From: Tunturiibacter gelidiferens
GTDB taxonomy: Bacteria > Acidobacteriota > Terriglobia > Terriglobales > Acidobacteriaceae
Assembly: GCF_014201335.1 (NCBI RefSeq)
Contig: NZ_JACHEB010000018.1
Location: 37,538 to 101,537, forward strand
Reading direction: 5' to 3'
DNA length: 64,000 nt
Shown: one piece after another, positions 61,124-64,000 of the stretch
Position numbering within the stretch: the first letter of the stretch is position 1
How the letters are laid out: every line of letters starts with the position of its first letter
The notes under the pieces: generated by a model
The model's database searches: none
Seen by the model: only the letters and a program-made list of their open reading frames with translations
Told to the model about the DNA's origin: nothing
Translations under genes and position numbers: made by a program

Positions 61124-61855
61124 ATGGCGAAGGTTGTTCTGATAACAGGCGCTAACAAGGGCATTGGTTTCGAAGTAGCGCGGCAACTCGGACACTCCGG
61201 ATTTACCGTTCTGCTCGGCGCACGCGACGCCTCACGTGGCGAAGCGGCCGCAGCAAAACTCAGCGCTGAGGGGTCTGACGTTCGCCCAGTCATCGCAGAC
61301 CTTGATCGTGCCCCCGAGACAGCCACTTCATTAGCCGGGCAGATACAGAAAGAGTTCGGTCACCTCGACGTTCTCATCAACAACGCCGGTGCCTTCGATC
61401 TCACTGGCGGCGACGGCCCGGCGAGCGCCGTTTCGATCGACGCGATGAAGCGCACATTTGCCACCAACTTCTTCGGCACTGTTGAGTTCACGCAGCCGTT
61501 TTTGCCGTTGCTTCGCGCAGCCGAAAGCGCCCGCATCATCAATGTTTCCAGCGGCCTCGGCTCCGTCGGGCTCAACAACGATCCGGCCTCGCCCTTCTAC
61601 TCCGTCAAACCCCTCGGCTATAACGCATCCAAAGCCGCGCTGAACATGTTCACCGTAAATCTCGCCTGGGAGTTGCGCGACACGAAGATCAAAGTCAACT
61701 CGATCTGCCCCGGCTTCACGGCAACTGACCTCAACAACAACACCGGTACCCAGACCATCGAAGAGGGCGCCATCGCCATCGTCCGCTTTGCGCAACAGAC
61801 CGACGACAGCCCCACCGGCGGCTTCTTCCACAAGGACGGCACTTACCCCTGGTAG
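61124..61855 (+). CDS. short-chain dehydrogenase/reductase
   Basis: A 243-residue classical SDR. ATG at 61124 follows AAGGAGAC; the frame extends upstream to 60890 without family similarity. Landmarks: ITGANKGIGFEVARQLG (cofactor), DLDRAPETATSLAG, NNAG in VLINNAGAFDL, the catalytic Ser in IINVSSGLGSVG and YNASKAALNMFTVNLAWEL, ending HKDGTYPW. The order resembles carbonyl reductases (NADPH-dependent). The substrate is unknown. It is an intact plus-strand gene amid remnants. Confidence 0.92.
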   Translation: MAKVVLITGANKGIGFEVARQLGHSGFTVLLGARDASRGEAAAAKLSAEGSDVRPVIADLDRAPETATSLAGQIQKEFGHLDVLINNAGAFDLTGGDGPASAVSIDAMKRTFATNFFGTVEFTQPFLPLLRAAESARIINVSSGLGSVGLNNDPASPFYSVKPLGYNASKAALNMFTVNLAWELRDTKIKVNSICPGFTATDLNNNTGTQTIEEGAIAIVRFAQQTDDSPTGGFFHKDGTYPW

Positions 61856-62104
61856 GCTAGCGCTTCGCGCCCTGGGGCTGAGGATCACTACACCGAACGT
61901 CAAAAACGTCCATTAACCCCCTTAGGCCGAGCGCAGCCAACTTCCGTGAAGAAAGGTTGTCGGTACGAATCTAAACGTACGCCCTTGTCGCTGCCGCAAA
62001 GCATTACTCTGCGGTTGTAAAGCTGTCAGTCGCTGCGCCTACTCTCCATCGGGCCGTATCGGGGCGATCAGCCGCTAAACCCACGGATCGCCATTGCCGA
62101 ATGA
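61856..62104. other. short intergenic stretch
   Basis: Nothing recognisable; convergent 3' ends of the SDR gene and the tautomerase remnant. Confidence 0.5.
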
Positions 62105-62450
62105 TCAGTCCGAGCGGTCAACGAAGACCATGTTGATCATGACGTCATCCGAGCGTACGGATAGCTTGCTTTTCAGTTCGTCAGCTATATATCGGAAGAA
62201 GGCAAGCTTTGAATCTTTATTATTTCCGACAGTGCTGGTCACTTGTATCAAGATGAAGTCGGGCGATCGATCCCAGCCGAGGAATTTGGGGTCGTAAATT
62301 AAATTTTCCGGTGAATGCTCGCCGATGACGATGAAGCGGTCACCGTCCGGCGCTTCAAGACCTCGACGATCCCTGGTACACAACGTCAGCGACAGTGGCG
62401 CGATACTCGGCACTTTTCCCCTGAAGTAGATCAATACGAGCAAACGGCAT
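62105..62450 (-). pseudogene. tautomerase-family protein, frameshifted
   Basis: The gene starts at ATG 62450 and reads MPFARIDLLQGKSAEYRATV with the catalytic Pro right after Met, the hallmark of the 4-oxalocrotonate tautomerase superfamily. After about 25 residues (VADVVYQG) the frame breaks, and another frame supplies APDGDRFIVIGEHSPENLIY, DPKFLGWDRSPDFILIQVTS and FRYIADELKSKLSVRSDDVM, ending at 62105. At least one and probably two frameshifts separate the halves (the piece IVEVLK lies in the third frame). So the gene is inactive here, or the sequence has errors. Confidence 0.8.
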
Positions 62451-62663
62451 AATAGTCTCGTCTGGATGCAAAATTGGTTGAAGACGTTTAGACTTCTCTT
62501 CCATATTGAAGCTGATGATAAAACTTCATACCTGGCTTACAATTCCACTCTCAGCATGGGGAGCTTGGTTGCGATCCGTGAATGCTGAAGGCGCTCAACC
62601 AACCCGTAGAGACTTGCTACGTAATTGAACGTCCTGTGTTCGGTGCATTAGGCGACAAAATAC

Positions 62664-62696
62664 AAGAGCCAGCAGTCGTTTAGACCGCTGGCTCTT
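62664..62696. terminator. 10-bp hairpin with T-rich flank
   Basis: AAGAGCCAGC pairs with GCTGGCTCTT around a 13-base loop; ACTTCTTTT follows on the plus strand. It lies in a gene-free interval, so the transcript it ends is not identified. Confidence 0.45.
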
Positions 62697-62758
62697 ACTT
62701 CTTTTACAGCTCAATGATTGAATAGCCGAGTGCTCCGAAACACGCGATTGAATTGCCC

Positions 62759-62950
62759 TTATTGTGTTTGGCTTCCCGCATTCGCTTCCTGTCGCTCATC
62801 GATCGGTCTTGGATTCTTACTCCCGCTCTCTGGATGTGAGTCGTTGGCTTTCAGATCGACGTCGCGGGGATGGTCTGACGGTGATGTCACCAGGTGTGCT
62901 TTGTGAGCACTCGAAAGATGATTTCTTACATCCGATCCTTTGTTTAACAT
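62759..62950 (-). CDS. small hydrophilic protein of unknown function
   Basis: A 63-residue protein with ATG at 62950 and GGAG five bases upstream. It is polar and Pro/Asp/Ser-rich (MLNKGSDVRNHLSSAHKAHL, then RPIDERQEANAGSQ), with no membrane segment. It may be a disordered stress-type protein. The assignment depends on the start site, since the frame is short. Confidence 0.45.
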   Translation of the reverse strand: MLNKGSDVRNHLSSAHKAHLVTSPSDHPRDVDLKANDSHPESGSKNPRPIDERQEANAGSQTQ

Positions 62951-63150
62951 AGCTGCTCCAGTAATTCCGCTGCGTACTTGGAGGGTGCTCGTCTAGCGCG
63001 AAGCAAATAACTGCTTAAGGCGAGATGCGAAGAGACTCGCTAATCCTTATAGGATACGCTTCGATCCTATACTCCGCCGCAACTGGACTTCGTACTGCCG
63101 AACAAATGTGAAGGCGGATATTACGATGTAAAGTCGGTAACGGAGCACCT

Positions 63151-63870
63151 ATGTGGCGCGTTGTCGTATTTTGCTTGAGTTGTTCGACATTCTTCGCGCA
63201 GGAAATCGGTTTCTGAGGGGACGGTACCCAGCCGCCATGGGTGTCCTGCTTTGCAAAACCCTCCAAGCGCTGAATGGAGAGGACCCAAGACTGTGCGTAC
63301 GGCGCAAGTGACTTCCGCTGACGGCAGATTTACAGCCTATGCGGTTATCGAAGCGAGGGCGGCAGGGCCGATGGAATGCCTCAACACGATACGGCTTTTC
63401 GTCTCAAGTCAAAGCTCAGAACGCATTCAGCAGGTTTACTGGAGAACGGTTCATCTCTCCGGGGGACAGCGAATTCTCTTGAACCTATCGGTTGGTCGCC
63501 GGACGAGCGATGGCTGCTTGTCGTCTATCGGACTGGATCTTATGAGTCAGATGCCGGCGGCCTGAGCATCCTTCTTTATGACACAACAGAACGTAGAGTC
63601 ATCATGCCGGATCTAGGACATCTGGTTTCAACGGCCCTCAAAAAGAAATGTTCTATTCGTATCGCAATGCCTTTTCGTTTTGACACGCTCTCCCGAGTTC
63701 ATCTGCGACTTGCAGACGACGTGGATGATGGAGACGAAGAATCGAATACCCATTGCTTTCAAGGGCAAGAGGAGTGGGCTCTTCAGTCCGAGGGAAGGTA
63801 CTACACGGCCGGCATCAACCCATTGATCTGGCCCTCGCGGCAACGAGTCGCAAGGCGCCGAACGGCATGA
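63151..63870 (+). pseudogene. secreted protein gene with several frameshifts
   Basis: ATG 63151 behind GGAG starts a signal peptide (MWRVVVFCLSCSTFFAQE) that soon stops. A second frame (about 63251-63470) continues VTSADGRFTAYAVIEARAAG and CLNTIRLFVSSQSSERIQQV, and a third (about 63440-63870) gives EPIGWSPDERWLLVVYRTGS and GLSILLYDTTERRVIMPDLG. These could be parts of one WD40-like or TolB-like beta-protein. At least two shifts are needed. It is a pseudogene, or, less likely, the sequence is wrong here. Confidence 0.6.
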
Positions 63871-63921
63871 GCAAATACACCGATCGTAAGCGTCGTTCGC
63901 GAGAGAAACGGGGTTACTGAG

Positions 63922-64000
63922 ATGGTCCGCCGCTTGATCACCTGGTTTGGACTGGGTGATCTTGTAGGCAGGTATAAGGAGGATCATCGATATGCAGATT
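63922..64000 (+). CDS. start of a gene running off the right edge
   Basis: Two starts are possible. ATG at 63922 opens a frame MVRRLITWFGLGDLVGRYKE to the edge. ATG at 63992 has a strong AAGGAGG site nine bases upstream and could be the true start of the next gene. Too little is visible to name the product. Confidence 0.3.
   Translation, partial: MVRRLITWFGLGDLVGRYKEDHRYAD

Noticed and set aside
1..64000. CRISPR arrays, rRNA genes, intact transposases, replication origin
   Set aside because: No regularly spaced identical repeats, no rRNA sequence, no transposase frame and no DnaA-box cluster were seen.

Overview
The window looks like a chromosomal segment of a high-GC member of the Acidobacteriota (Terriglobia/Acidobacteriaceae type). 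The call rests on gene content: paired DUF3857/transglutaminase-like proteins, a secretin fused to a cohesin domain, a fused BcsA-BcsB cellulose synthase beside a very long BcsQ, an orphan MacB/FtsX-type permease remnant, and several small proteins that resemble proteins I associate with this phylum. It is an inference from families, not a database match.

Layout. Bases 1-1725 look like the end of an integrated element: an acidic unknown protein running off the edge, an excisionase-like helix-turn-helix gene, a gene-poor stretch with short repeats, and a tRNA-Arg(CCU) gene carrying two unusual substitutions. Bases 1.8-21 kb mix housekeeping and accessory genes: ispG; a Rossmann-fold (TIR/deoxyribosyltransferase-like) protein with a C-terminal membrane helix; DsrE and SnoaL-like proteins; a TetR regulator divergent from a frameshifted quinone oxidoreductase with a large palindrome between them; an MFS-DUF899-glycosyltransferase operon; queF; a cobalamin riboswitch with cbtB-cbtA; and two beta-carbonic anhydrase copies, one frameshifted, around oxidoreductase genes.

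Bases 21.6-36.9 kb hold an M48 metalloprotease, a leucine-rich-repeat protein, a secretin-pseudopilin operon (type II secretion/type IV pilus-like), smpB, pepA, argS, a lysylphosphatidylglycerol-synthase-like membrane protein and a polytopic membrane protein. Bases 36.9-48.2 kb hold two DUF3857/transglutaminase-like secreted proteins and the bcsQ-bcsAB operon for cellulose-like exopolysaccharide. No bcsC or bcsZ is visible here.

From the tRNA-Lys gene at 48.6 kb to the right end the character changes. Genes are small, spaced out, and many are broken. I find remnants of VOC, DUF4097, DUF2062, MacB/FtsX permease, ArdC-like, tautomerase and secreted-protein genes beside intact genes (Crp-family regulator, orphan receiver domain, UPF0182, methyltransferase, beta-propeller, SDR, small basic proteins). 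This stretch reads as an accessory, decaying region. No CRISPR array, rRNA operon, intact transposase or replication origin was seen.
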